40,764 nt of DNA from Gammaproteobacteria bacterium (GCA_011775625.1 JAABYT010000042.1:9860-50623); one strand, 5' to 3'; shown: positions 9,501-16,473, counted from the stretch's first letter. Numbers and translations are program-made. The notes: generated by a model not told the origin, from the letters alone.

Positions 9501-9768
9501 CGGCGGCAGTCTGCGCCATGTAGTAGAAGAACGTCGCGACATCGGAATCGCCGCAATCGAGCTGATACCAACACGACTCGGGGCCGCGCTGCTCGAGGTA
9601 GCTCGCGACGAGTGTCGTCTTTCCCGAGCCCGGCGGGCCGGTCACCCATACAACGGCGCTGCGATCGCGCTGATCGAGGACCGAGAACAGGCGCTCGCGG
9701 CCAAGCACGCCGGCGAGGCTCGGTCGCGTGATCTTCGCGCGCGAGGCTGGACGCGGATTCGACGCCAC
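6526..9768 (-). CDS. MalT-like STAND ATPase transcriptional regulator with C-terminal BTAD domain
   Basis: A 1080-residue regulator. The N-terminal NTPase has Walker A GPPGSGKT (residues 44-51) and a Walker B-like FVIVLDNY, followed by the QKTEGWAAGL segment seen in MalT/LuxR-type STAND proteins. A long middle region is helical and TPR-like. Instead of a LuxR helix-turn-helix, the C-terminus has an OmpR-type winged helix (from about residue 815: IRIRTLGEFQILKND, HRSLTTALHRLRKVL) and a BTAD helical-repeat domain (YRRLMLCCGQLGRHAEAVDVY). The start is the GTG at 9768, with GGGGGA 6 nt upstream; the reading frame continues to 10182, but that extension overlaps another gene and looks non-coding. 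It is coupled to the downstream MFS gene. The ligand is unknown. Confidence 0.88.
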   Translation of the reverse strand: MASNPRPASRAKITRPSLAGVLGRERLFSVLDQRDRSAVVWVTGPPGSGKTTLVASYLEQRGPESCWYQLDCGDSDVATFFYYMAQTAAAGALPLFTTEYHADLSAFARRYFRTLYAHLHSPFVIVLDNYQDVSSQSAFHAVVLDALAELPPDGCIVIISRGEPPPEMVRLRANRALQVLGWQDLRLTRCESDALVSLWGRTLSEAELDELYQKTEGWAAGLVLLLEHSLANGNIDLMPNSRAPQVVFDYLAGEIFQNFDERTRRLLLETAYVPELTAEMAVRITGDPQAGEILPTLHREHHFVSLKAGGREAIYQYHPLLREFLRARAKQSCSASDYRRLRRLSVEVLEAAGEAEEAAVLLREDGDFHGLKRLALEHAEDMLAHGRAGTLETWFEEIPDEILEADPWCFYCKAACRFASAPRESRLLYERVFRGFEQGAGAEGGGRLLACAGAIDAIIHELDDLSLLDPWIERTVNLLSNVPDGSDRVAVARASVSLFVALVFRQPQHPDMKGWAEQAFGCVAALSDTNARLSAQLLMSITLNYTGRFGRVRELIDEMRATCRSPDVTPLALAVLKDVESMYYMLTANHDRCLEAVYDGVEIGQASGVNLWRYHLLSNGAAAALGAGDLESAEELLGKMHQHREGARRLDRCSYHYYRSWLAMLRRDIVDAYQEQKTALRLAVETGCPYYELLCRLAQAQIFHELGDERRTVTNLRRVRRLARGIDNRLMEFTAFSIYAHIALSHGRRRAGLNALRYAFGLGREYGFTHFLWWQPRVMSELCVHALKAGIEVDYVRSLIRCRQLIPDKAPLGVEDWPWPIRIRTLGEFQILKNDEALETVVKPQQKPIELLKALIAFGANDVRERDLAADLWPRIDAECAHRSLTTALHRLRKVLAHDKVIVLKHGRLSLDASCCWLDVTALDCIVDDIRSCVSFMRSHPAQSRVHELTDRLFDIYRGAFMSYEGKTPRYENAREAYRNKFIRAVGELARFWEGEERWDEAARLYRRGLEADALAEGFYRRLMLCCGQLGRHAEAVDVYDSCRRALMAQCETTPSPETTAIYRSVVEALSATSKVRRYG

Positions 9769-9905
9769 GGACTTTCCCCCTTTCCGCAACGGCCATTTTA
9801 AGACGCCGGACGCGCTTGGCCAGCGATTTCGCCGCTTTGTAAGTTTCTGGTAAGGGCGACCAGCCGAGCGATCGGGCGCCGCCGCCGCAACCGGCGCCGG
9901 GGTGC

Positions 9906-10532
9906 TCAGCCCGACGCGAGCACCAGGACGCGAATTTCCGTCGGCGTCCCGCCGTTGCAGGGATTGTTGACCTGCGGACAGTTGGAGATAACGGCGAGGG
10001 CGTCCATCTCGGCGCGCAGCTCGACGAAGCCGCCCGCCCTCGAAGGGCTTTCGACGAATACCGTGTCCGCCAGCCGCACCTCGTCGTGGACGGGCACGTT
10101 GCAGAAGAAGTTGATGTTGGGAACGATGTCCTTGCGGCCGAGGCCGAATCGGGCGAGCGCGCTCAGAAAGTTCTCGCGGCACCCCGGGCAGTCCTGCACG
10201 CCATAGAGCATCTCGTTACTCGGTGCGCTGCAGCAGCCGGCGATGGTGTCGTGGGTGCCGCAGGTGTCCTCGGTGATCGTGAATATCGCCCGCGCAACGT
10301 CTGAATAAAGCACGTGCCCCTTCGTCAGGCGCAGCGTGCGCGCGGCCTTGAGCGTGTTGGGGGCGTGGTAGCGCTCCTCCGGCGCGTGAGCGTTGTAGCA
10401 GAGAAAATCGACACCCTGATTGCCGTGGACGTCGATTATGCGCAGGGATTGACCTTTTTCGATGACCCGCGCCCAGGGCGCGCCCGCCGGCACCGGCTCA
10501 TCGACGACCGCTCGTGCTGACTGATCACCCAT
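9906..10532 (-). CDS. Urea carboxylase-associated family protein (DUF1989)
   Basis: A 208-residue cytosolic protein of the DUF1989/urea-carboxylase-associated family. Diagnostic segments are HGNQGVDFLCYNA, the cysteine cluster GTHDTIAGCCSAPSNEMLYG, CPGCRENFLSAL, the PNINFFCNVPV stretch and the terminal CPQVNNPCNGGTPTEIRV. The conserved Cys and His residues suggest metal binding. Family members usually sit beside urea carboxylase/allophanate hydrolase or in riboswitch-controlled guanidine operons; neither partner is here, so this one is an orphan. The ATG at 10532 has GGGGAGAG 5 nt upstream. It diverges from hslR. Its exact biochemical role is not established. The 137 bp between its end and the regulator start show nothing recognisable. 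Confidence 0.85.
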   Translation of the reverse strand: MGDQSARAVVDEPVPAGAPWARVIEKGQSLRIIDVHGNQGVDFLCYNAHAPEERYHAPNTLKAARTLRLTKGHVLYSDVARAIFTITEDTCGTHDTIAGCCSAPSNEMLYGVQDCPGCRENFLSALARFGLGRKDIVPNINFFCNVPVHDEVRLADTVFVESPSRAGGFVELRAEMDALAVISNCPQVNNPCNGGTPTEIRVLVLASG

Positions 10533-10601
10533 GACATCTCTCCCCGCTTCGGCGTTTATACTGCGCCATCCGGCGAGCTGACGGCAAATCACGCGCACTC
10601 T

Positions 10602-11012
10602 ATGGCCGAACCCGAAATACCAACCGAAGCGCAGACCCAGCGCCTCGACAAGTGGCTGTGGGTCGCACGCTTCTTCAAAACCCGTGCTCAGGCGGCCGCC
10701 GCCATCACGGGCGGAAAAGTGCAGGTCGCCGGCGAGCGCGTGAAGCCGTCGCGCCGCGTGGGCCCCGGGACCCGCCTCGAGATCCGTCGCGGACCGGTGC
10801 GATGGCTGATCGTTGTGCGCGCCGTCGCCGCGCAGCGACGCCCGGCCGAGGAGGCTGCGCGTCTTTACGCGGAGACCGAGGAGAGCATCGCTCACCGGGA
10901 GCAGGAAGCCGCACGGCGCAGGCTCGAGGCGGGGGCGCGCCGCGAACGCCTCGGCAAGCCCTCGAAACACGCGCGCCGCGACGCGACCCGGCTCAAATCC
11001 CGCGGCACCTAG
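10602..11012 (+). CDS. hslR: Hsp15 ribosome-associated heat shock protein (S4 domain)
   Basis: A 136-residue RNA-binding protein. In E. coli, Hsp15 binds free 50S subunits carrying a stalled nascent peptidyl-tRNA and helps rescue them. The N-terminal S4 domain is clear (RLDKWLWVARFFKTRAQAAA, then GGKVQVAGERVKPSRRVGPG), followed by a very basic Arg-rich C-terminal tail. The length matches the family. There is no good ribosome binding site before the ATG at 10602. It is the only plus-strand gene before the TetR operon, and the 85 bp after it carry that operon's promoter. Confidence 0.93.
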   Translation: MAEPEIPTEAQTQRLDKWLWVARFFKTRAQAAAAITGGKVQVAGERVKPSRRVGPGTRLEIRRGPVRWLIVVRAVAAQRRPAEEAARLYAETEESIAHREQEAARRRLEAGARRERLGKPSKHARRDATRLKSRGT

Positions 11013-11035
11013 ACGCAGCGGCGCCTGCCTGGCGC

Positions 11036-11066
11036 TTGACCGGCGCCGGCGGTGGTGGCGTAATAC
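11036..11066 (+). promoter_or_regulatory. Candidate promoter of the tetR-mutase operon
   Basis: TTGACC (11036-11041) and TAATAC (11061-11066) are good -35 and -10 matches, though the 19-nt spacer is long. The operator at 11067-11080 begins directly after the -10 box and would cover the transcription start, a geometry that suits autorepression. Confidence 0.45.
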
Positions 11067-11080
11067 CAAACAACCGTTTG
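11067..11080 (+). promoter_or_regulatory. PsrA-like operator CAAAC-N4-GTTTG upstream of tetR
   Basis: The inverted repeat CAAAC AACC GTTTG lies 17 nt before the tetR start codon. An overlapping arrangement, AAACAA-CCGT-TTGTTT, gives 6-nt arms. The first form matches the remembered binding pattern of PsrA, a TetR-family fatty-acid-responsive repressor (G/C-AAAC, 2-4 nt, GTTT-G/C). It is the only AT-rich island in a very GC-rich stretch. Confidence 0.65.
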
Positions 11081-11097
11081 TTTTTTGATTTGAGCGT

Positions 11098-11691
11098 ATG
11101 CCAGTCGCCGCACCCGCAGGCACACCCCGGCACGACAACCGGCGTCGGGACGTTCTCGATGCCGCCGCCGGTCTCATCTCCCGGCACGGGTATCACGCCA
11201 CCTCCATGCGCGACATTGCCCGCGCCACCGGCATGCTGCCAGGGTCCATCTACTATCACTTCGCTTCCAAGGACGCGCTGCTGGTGGCGGTGTACGCCGA
11301 GGGCGTGCAGCGCATCGCCGGGCGCGTGGATCGCGTCGTGGCTGCACAGACGACACCCTTGAAGCGTCTGGAGGCAGCCTGCGTCGCGCACCTGGAGATG
11401 CTGCTCGCCGACAGCGACTACGCGCAGGTCGTCGTGCGCGTTCTGCCGCAGGACGTGCCGGCGGCGAGCGCACGCCTCACGGCGCTGCGCGACGACTACG
11501 AGGCGCGTTTCCGCCGTCTCATTGCCGCGCTCGGGCTGCCGCGCGCCCGCCGGCGCTACGCGCGCCTCACCCTGCTCGGTGCCTTGAACGCTGCCCAGTC
11601 CTGGTACCGGCCGGGCGGCGACGCGCCGGCGCGCATCGCGCGGGGCATTCTCGCGTGCCTGCGCGAGCCGCTCGAGGCCGCGAAGCGATGA
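11098..11691 (+). CDS. TetR-family transcriptional regulator of the mutase operon
   Basis: A 197-residue one-component regulator. The N-terminal DNA-binding domain has the TetR helix-turn-helix (HATSMRDIARATGMLPGSIYYHFASKDALL, about residues 38-67); the C-terminal helical domain would bind a ligand and dimerise. Its own promoter carries a PsrA-like operator, so it most likely autorepresses the operon and is released by an acyl-CoA related to the mutase substrate; that is inference. Its stop overlaps the start of the B12-binding subunit by 4 nt (ATGA), so the operon is translationally coupled from the first gene. The ligand is unknown. Confidence 0.9.
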   Translation: MPVAAPAGTPRHDNRRRDVLDAAAGLISRHGYHATSMRDIARATGMLPGSIYYHFASKDALLVAVYAEGVQRIAGRVDRVVAAQTTPLKRLEAACVAHLEMLLADSDYAQVVVRVLPQDVPAASARLTALRDDYEARFRRLIAALGLPRARRRYARLTLLGALNAAQSWYRPGGDAPARIARGILACLREPLEAAKR

Positions 11692-12116
11692 TATCGCGAC
11701 GCGCGGAGCCGGTGCGCGTGCTCGTCACCAAGCTCGGCCTCGACGGACACGACCGGGGCAGCCGTGTTGTCGCGGCCTTTCTGCGCGATGCCGGCATGGA
11801 GGTGATCTACACGAGCCCCTGGCAGGACGTCACCGCGGTCGTGCAGCTCGCGCTCCAGGAGGACGTCGACGTCGTCGGCGTCAGCTCGCTCGCCACCGAC
11901 CATCTGCTCGTGCCGAAGCTCACCGAGGCCCTCGCGCAAGCGGGACTGGGACACATACGCGTCGTGGTCGGCGGCATCGTGCCCGACGAGGACGAGAGCA
12001 TGTTGAAGAGATCGGGGGTGAGTCACGTCTTCCACCCGGGAAGCACCCGCGAAGAGATCGTCGCGGAAGTCGACGCACTCGCACGCGCCGCGCGTCGAGA
12101 ACGTGATGGCGATTGA
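11688..12116 (+). CDS. Acyl-CoA mutase, small cobalamin-binding subunit
   Basis: A 142-residue stand-alone B12-binding domain. It has the base-off cobalamin motif D-x-H-x-x-G as LDGHDRGS (D19, H21, G24), with His21 the predicted lower axial ligand of cobalt, followed by VDVVGVSSLATDH and VVVGGIVPDED, the conserved loops around the nucleotide tail. It pairs with the next gene as a split adenosylcobalamin mutase, as in isobutyryl-CoA and 2-hydroxyisobutyryl-CoA mutases. Starts at the ATG at 11688, overlapping tetR by 4 nt. An earlier ATG at 11655 lies inside tetR and would add 11 unlikely residues. Confidence 0.92.
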   Translation: MISRRAEPVRVLVTKLGLDGHDRGSRVVAAFLRDAGMEVIYTSPWQDVTAVVQLALQEDVDVVGVSSLATDHLLVPKLTEALAQAGLGHIRVVVGGIVPDEDESMLKRSGVSHVFHPGSTREEIVAEVDALARAARRERDGD

Positions 12117-12134
12117 ACGCCAGCGGAGGATCAC

Positions 12135-13817
12135 ATGAGTCAGCGACCGATTCAGTTGCCGTTGCCGGGATTCGACACCGCCCGGGCGCGTTGGCAGGAC
12201 GCCTACAACCAGCAGATGCCTGGAGAGAAAACCCGGCGCAATCGCTCGGGCATCGAGATCCGGCCGCTGTACACCCCGCAGGACTGGCGCGGCGAACGCT
12301 ATCTCGAGCAACTGGGTTTCCCGGGCGAGGTGCCGATGACCCGCGGTATCTACCCGAGCATGCACCGCGGCCGAACGTGGAGCCAGCGCCAGCTCATCGG
12401 GCTCGGGACACCACAGGATTACAACGCGCGGCTCGAGCGAATCCTTGCGGCGGGCGGATCGGCGCTGAGTCTGATTCCATGCAACTCGGTCTACCGCGGC
12501 TACGACGCCGACGAGGTGGACGCGGTTCTGCTCGGCACCTGCGGCGCGGTGGTAAACACCGTCGAAGACATGCAAGCCTGCTTCGAGGGCGTCGACATCG
12601 GATCGATCTCGACAGCCATGAACGACCCCCTGCCCTTCACGCTGCTGGCACTGCTGCTCGCGGTAGCGAAGCAGCGCGGCGTGCCCTGGTGCAAGGTGAC
12701 CGGCACCTCGAACCAGAGCGACTACATCTCCCACTTCGTCGCCAACCACATGTTTTTTCGCATCGCGCTGCCGGGCTCGCGCCGGATTCTCGTCGATCAC
12801 ATCGATTTTGCCGCACGCAACCTGCCGGGCTGGAACCCGCTCTCGGTGGTCGGTCAGCACATGCAGCAGGCCGGTGCCACACCCGCCGAGGCCATGGGCC
12901 TGACGCTGTCGACCGCGGTGCAGTACGCCGAGGATTGCATCGCGCGGGGCATGGAGCCGGATGTGTTCCTGCCGCGCTTCACTTTCTTCTTCGATATTTC
13001 CATGAGCTTCTTCGAGGAGATCGCGAAGATGCGCGCCGGGCGGCGCATCTGGTGCCGGCTCACACGCGAGCGCTTCGGCGCGCGCGATCCGCGTGCCTGG
13101 CGTTTCAAGTTTCACGGCCAGACCTCGGGCGTCGACCTGACCCGCCAGCAGCCATTGAACAACATCGCGCGAGTCACGACCCAGGCAATGGCCGGAATTT
13201 TCGCAGGACTTCAGTCGCTGCACACCGACTCGTACGACGAGGTGCTGAGCGTGCCCACCGAAGACGCCGCACGTATCGCCGTCAGCACCCAGAACATTCT
13301 GCGCGAGGAGGCGCACCTCACCGATGTCATCGATCCGCTCGGTGGCTCGTACTACGTGGAGAGGCTCACCGACGACATGGAGGAGGCGATCATCGCGGTC
13401 ATGCAGCGCATCGAGGAGGCGGGCGGCATGTACCACGCGGCCGAATCCGGGCTCGTGCAATCGATGATCGGCACCTCCGCGCTCGCCTTTCAGGAGCAGG
13501 TCGAGAGCGGCGAGCAGACGATCGTCGGCGTGAATGCCTACCGGGTTGAAGAAAACTCCGACGCGCACGCGCCGCTCGCGCGCCCGCGAGCCGAGGCCAT
13601 GCAGGCGCAGCTCGACGCCCTCGCCCGCTACAAGCGCGGGCGATCCATGGGCGAGGTGCGAGCCGCGCTCGACAGGCTCGCCCGCAGCGTCGCCGACGAA
13701 GGCGACAACGTCTTCGAAAAGGTCGTCGATGCGGCGATTGCCGGCGCTACCCACGGCGAGATCGTCGCAAAGCTGCGCGAGGAGATGGGATTCGGCGAGC
13801 CCCTGGTGCAGGTGTGA
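12135..13817 (+). CDS. Adenosylcobalamin-dependent acyl-CoA mutase, large catalytic subunit with non-canonical substrate pocket
   Basis: A 560-residue TIM-barrel subunit of the methylmalonyl-CoA mutase superfamily, lacking the C-terminal B12 domain, which is the preceding gene. Family landmarks are [31 protein letters not shown] (catalytic His242), [25 protein letters not shown] and [10 protein letters not shown]. Aligned by eye to Propionibacterium MCM, R80, R85, S112, Q194 and H242 match Arg82, Arg87, Ser114, Gln197 and His244. However, Tyr89 is Leu87, the DLPT loop after Phe117 is replaced (IPCNSVYRG), and Arg207, which holds the substrate carboxylate, becomes Asn204 (Ala203 or His205 if gaps shift). 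It is therefore unlikely to act on methylmalonyl-CoA. GGAGG lies 5 nt before the ATG. No epimerase or propionyl-CoA carboxylase is nearby. Confidence 0.9.
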   Translation: MSQRPIQLPLPGFDTARARWQDAYNQQMPGEKTRRNRSGIEIRPLYTPQDWRGERYLEQLGFPGEVPMTRGIYPSMHRGRTWSQRQLIGLGTPQDYNARLERILAAGGSALSLIPCNSVYRGYDADEVDAVLLGTCGAVVNTVEDMQACFEGVDIGSISTAMNDPLPFTLLALLLAVAKQRGVPWCKVTGTSNQSDYISHFVANHMFFRIALPGSRRILVDHIDFAARNLPGWNPLSVVGQHMQQAGATPAEAMGLTLSTAVQYAEDCIARGMEPDVFLPRFTFFFDISMSFFEEIAKMRAGRRIWCRLTRERFGARDPRAWRFKFHGQTSGVDLTRQQPLNNIARVTTQAMAGIFAGLQSLHTDSYDEVLSVPTEDAARIAVSTQNILREEAHLTDVIDPLGGSYYVERLTDDMEEAIIAVMQRIEEAGGMYHAAESGLVQSMIGTSALAFQEQVESGEQTIVGVNAYRVEENSDAHAPLARPRAEAMQAQLDALARYKRGRSMGEVRAALDRLARSVADEGDNVFEKVVDAAIAGATHGEIVAKLREEMGFGEPLVQV

Positions 13818-14764
13818 GCCAGGCCCTCTCCCGGACCGAGCGCATCGCCGCGCTGATGAACGGCGACCCGGCCGCGCTGGCCCGCGCCATCAGCGACGTC
13901 GAACGCCAGCGACCGGCCGCGCGCAGCACGCTCGAGGCCATCCAGCCCCATCTCGGCCGTGCCCGGGTCATTGGCGTCACGGGCGTGCCCGGTGCCGGTA
14001 AGTCGACGCTGATATCGCGCTATGTCACCGAGCTCAGGCGTGCCGGGCGGCGCGTCGGCGTCGTCGCGGTCGACCCCAGCAGCCCGATCTCCGGCGGCGC
14101 GGTGCTCGGCGATCGCATTCGCATGGCCGAGCACGCGACCGACCCCGGAGTCTTCGTCCGCTCGCTCGCCTCGCGCGGTCACGCCGGCGGGCTTTCGCCG
14201 ACAGCGACCCATGTCGTGGATCTCATGGATGCCGCCGGATGGGACCGCATCATCGTCGAGACCGTCGGCGCCGGACAGGGCGAGGTCGACATCGCGGACG
14301 CCGCCGACGTGCGCATCGTGGTGTCCGCTCCCGGACTCGGCGACGACGTGCAGGCGCTCAAGGCGGGCATTCTGGAGATCGCCGACGTTCTCGTGGTCAA
14401 CAAAGCCGATCTCGCCGGCGCGGATCAGACCGCAGCACAGCTCGCGTCCATGCTTGCGCTGCGCGCCGAGCACGCCCGGGACGTGAGCATCTGCAAAACG
14501 ACGGCGACCACCGGCCAAGGCGTCGCCGAGCTTGCCGTCATCGTCGAGACCCGGCTTGCCGCGGGCGATTCGCGACGCGGCTGCGCCGCACAACGCGCGC
14601 GCCGCATGGTGGCGACGGCCGCCGGGAATCTGCTCACCAGGGAGCTGCGCGAGCTCGAAGCGCCATGGCTGCAGGAGATCTGCGAGAGGCTGCAGCGTGG
14701 GCAAAGCGATCTGGAGAGCGCCGCGCGGGCCGTGCTGCGCTCGGCAAAGCTCGTCGATGAATGA
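13814..14764 (+). CDS. meaB: MeaB/ArgK-family GTPase chaperone of the B12 mutase
   Basis: A 316-residue SIMIBI G protein that gates adenosylcobalamin delivery to acyl-CoA mutases and protects them from inactivation. Visible motifs are the P-loop [12 protein letters not shown], the switch regions [22 protein letters not shown] and [33 protein letters not shown], and the base-recognition NKAD. The family-typical VETVGVGQSE reads [10 protein letters not shown] here, a mild variation. Starts at a GTG overlapping the mutase stop by 4 nt (GTGA). Placement directly after the mutase subunits implies a dedicated partner. Confidence 0.93.
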   Translation: MSQALSRTERIAALMNGDPAALARAISDVERQRPAARSTLEAIQPHLGRARVIGVTGVPGAGKSTLISRYVTELRRAGRRVGVVAVDPSSPISGGAVLGDRIRMAEHATDPGVFVRSLASRGHAGGLSPTATHVVDLMDAAGWDRIIVETVGAGQGEVDIADAADVRIVVSAPGLGDDVQALKAGILEIADVLVVNKADLAGADQTAAQLASMLALRAEHARDVSICKTTATTGQGVAELAVIVETRLAAGDSRRGCAAQRARRMVATAAGNLLTRELRELEAPWLQEICERLQRGQSDLESAARAVLRSAKLVDE

Positions 14765-15167
14765 CATCGGCAAGCGCGTGAAGGGTTTGGCGGCTCGCGA
14801 CGCCTTCGTCGCGTATCTCGGGGCGGAGTGCGTGGACGCGGGGCCGGGGATGGCCGTCGTGCGCATGACGGTCGGCGAGCAGCACGTGAACTTCAACGGC
14901 ACCTGCCACGGCGGCGTGCTCTTCTCGCTCGCCGACACCGCCTTCGGCCTGGCGTCCAACTCCCACGGCCGGGTCGCCGCGGCCGTCGGTGCTCATATCG
15001 GCTTCACCGCGCCGGTGCGCGTGGGCGACACGCTGATCGCCACCGCAACCGAGCTGAGCCGCAGCAATCGCATCGGCACTTACCGCGTGGACGTGCGCAC
15101 GAGCGACGACGCCACGGTGGCGACATTCACGGGAACGGTCTACATCGCTGAGCGCGAGCACCCCTAG
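14757..15167 (+). CDS. PaaI-type hotdog-fold acyl-CoA thioesterase
   Basis: A 136-residue single-domain hotdog thioesterase. The active-site helix shows VNFNGTCHGGVLFSLADTAF, matching the PaaI pattern N-x-x-x-x-C-H-G-G with a downstream Asp (the LAD motif), then GAHIGFTAPVRVGDTLIATA. PaaI enzymes hydrolyse aromatic or bulky acyl-CoAs and often act as a safety valve that frees CoA. Its ATG overlaps the meaB stop by 8 nt (ATGAATGA), making it the last gene of the coupled operon. Together with the altered mutase pocket it suggests that the pathway handles an acyl-CoA that can accumulate. Confidence 0.88.
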   Translation: MNDIGKRVKGLAARDAFVAYLGAECVDAGPGMAVVRMTVGEQHVNFNGTCHGGVLFSLADTAFGLASNSHGRVAAAVGAHIGFTAPVRVGDTLIATATELSRSNRIGTYRVDVRTSDDATVATFTGTVYIAEREHP

Positions 15168-15182
15168 GGGGAGCCCGGGCAG

Positions 15183-15198
15183 GCGCGCTCTGGCGCGC
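15183..15198. terminator. GC hairpin between convergent genes
   Basis: GCGCGC-TCTG-GCGCGC, a perfect 6-bp stem with a 4-nt loop, sits between the end of the thioesterase gene and the end of the convergent coiled-coil gene. No T run follows on either side, so it is only a possible bidirectional transcription barrier. Confidence 0.35.
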
Positions 15199-15201
15199 GT
15201 C

Positions 15202-15636
15202 TCACGTGTCCGCTTCGAGATCCCGCGCGAACGCCATCGCCGAAGCGGCCATCTGGGAGGCCCGGCTCTGCAGCGCCAGAGCTTCCCGTCGAAGCGCTTC
15301 CCACTTGGGCTTCAACGCTTGTTCGCGCGCCTCGAGCTCCCGCTCGCGCTCCCGAAGCGCCTCGGCGCGGGCTTCGAGCGCCTTGCTCTGCAGCCGGACC
15401 GCGGCCTTCGCCTCGGCAATCTCATCGCGCACGCGCTCCGATTCGACTTGCGCCGCCTTTGCGGCCGCGATCGCCTTCTCCGCCTCTTCCCGGGCGGCGC
15501 GAAATTCCGCGGTGTGTTTTTTGAGCTTATCCAGCTGCTTGCGAAGCGTTCTGTCGTCGCCGAGCATCTCGAGGAGCTGCTTCGCTTCGGACAATGCAGC
15601 CAGGGACGGCGGGATCTTGTTGGCTACCCCTATCAT
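15202..15636 (-). CDS. Coiled-coil protein, unknown function
   Basis: I do not recognise a family. The 144-residue protein is almost entirely charged helix rich in Ala, Glu, Arg and Lys. After a short N-terminus (MIGVANKIPPSLAAL) it forms a predicted long coiled coil from about residue 15 to 130 (LRKQLDKLKKHTAEFRAARE, ALRERERELEAREQALKPKW). There is no signal peptide or membrane segment. I chose the ATG at 15636 because GGGGGA lies about 7 nt upstream; earlier ATGs (15663 and 15681) add up to 15 residues. It follows the YigI-like gene on the same strand by 23 bp. Confidence 0.65.
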   Translation of the reverse strand: MIGVANKIPPSLAALSEAKQLLEMLGDDRTLRKQLDKLKKHTAEFRAAREEAEKAIAAAKAAQVESERVRDEIAEAKAAVRLQSKALEARAEALRERERELEAREQALKPKWEALRREALALQSRASQMAASAMAFARDLEADT

Positions 15637-15659
15637 CCGGTTCCCCCTTTCCAGGGGAT

Positions 15660-16121
15660 TCATCCTACGAGATATGTGCACGTCGCGGAAGCCACCCGCT
15701 CGTCTCTGTCGTTGTGCAGCTCCGCGTAGATGACGGCAATGCGATTTCCCGAGCGAATCACCCGCGCGGTGGCAACGAACGACTCTCCGGATCCCGGCAG
15801 CAGATAGTCGACGCGCATGTCGATGGTGCCCAGCCGCGAGAAGCGCTCCATCTTGTCCTCGAGGCTGCTGCTGCGGATACGCTTGGCGACGCCGAGAAAG
15901 GCCATCAATCCGGCGGTCACATCGAGGGTCGCCGAGATCACCCCGCCGTGAAGAATATTGCGCATGTAGTTGCCGACCAGATCGTCGCGCATTTTGAAAC
16001 CGAGCCGCACCTGCTCGTCGGCGAGCTCCTTGATTTCCAGGCCAAGTAGCTGATTGAAGGGAATTTTCGAGAACAGATCGCGCACGACGCGATAGACGTC
16101 GGCGTGATCCCTGTGCGTCAT
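15660..16121 (-). CDS. YigI-like hotdog-fold thioesterase
   Basis: A 153-residue hotdog protein of the YigI type. Characteristic segments are FNQLLGLEIKELADEQVRLGF, NILHGGVISATLDVTAGLMA (the active-site helix with HGGV and Asp) and IDMRVDYLLPGSGESFVATA. The E. coli homologue has been described as a medium- and long-chain acyl-CoA thioesterase. It is cytosolic. The start ATG at 16121 has only a weak ribosome binding site. It is followed by the coiled-coil gene and preceded by a small membrane protein gene, all on the minus strand with short gaps, so possibly one transcript. Confidence 0.88.
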   Translation of the reverse strand: MTHRDHADVYRVVRDLFSKIPFNQLLGLEIKELADEQVRLGFKMRDDLVGNYMRNILHGGVISATLDVTAGLMAFLGVAKRIRSSSLEDKMERFSRLGTIDMRVDYLLPGSGESFVATARVIRSGNRIAVIYAELHNDRDERVASATCTYLVG

Positions 16122-16149
16122 ACGCGGAGCAGTCGCCCGTGCCGGAGCC

Positions 16150-16473
16150 TCAGGCTCCGATCATCAGGGACTTGAGGTTGGCGGCTGCCAGAAGACCGAC
16201 GAGGATGATCAGGCTGGAAACGACCAGCACCGACAACCCCAGCACCACCACCGAGGCGAGCGTGCGCGGCGCGCGGTCGAACACGATGCCCTTGTTGACC
16301 CAGGTGAGAACGGCGACCAGCAGGGGAATGGAAAGGAAGAACAGACCGCCGATGACGAGATTCGAACCGACGGCCACCTCGGCGACGACCAGCACCAGGC
16401 AGGCGCCCCAGAACGCCGTCGCCACCGAAAGGTTCTGTCGACAGCTGCGCATGATTGGGTCACTGCTGCTCAT
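16150..16473 (-). CDS. Small inner-membrane protein, unknown function
   Basis: A 107-residue protein with three or four hydrophobic helices (roughly residues 17-35, 40-58 and 71-97) and a polar N-terminus. I cannot assign a family with confidence; the arrangement recalls DUF485 or DUF4212-like small membrane partners, but no diagnostic motif is seen. GGGAGG lies 5 nt before the ATG at 16473, so it is very likely translated. It ends 28 bp before the YigI-like gene. Confidence 0.7.
   Translation of the reverse strand: MSSSDPIMRSCRQNLSVATAFWGACLVLVVAEVAVGSNLVIGGLFFLSIPLLVAVLTWVNKGIVFDRAPRTLASVVVLGLSVLVVSSLIILVGLLAAANLKSLMIGA

Noticed and set aside
9769-10182. N-terminal extension of the BTAD regulator to an ATG at 10182
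   Set aside because: It overlaps the conserved DUF1989 gene, has low-complexity composition, and the GTG at 9768 has a good ribosome binding site and sits just before the ATPase domain.
11556-13754. A 732-codon open frame antisense to the B12 mutase genes
   Set aside because: It mirrors three well-supported plus-strand genes, has no recognisable domain, and long antisense frames are expected at this GC content.
11688-13817. Annotation as ordinary methylmalonyl-CoA mutase
   Set aside because: The Tyr89 and Arg207 equivalents are not kept and no epimerase or propionyl-CoA carboxylase is nearby.
13628-14959. A 443-codon minus-strand frame antisense to meaB
   Set aside because: meaB on the plus strand has all GTPase motifs; the antisense frame is compositional.
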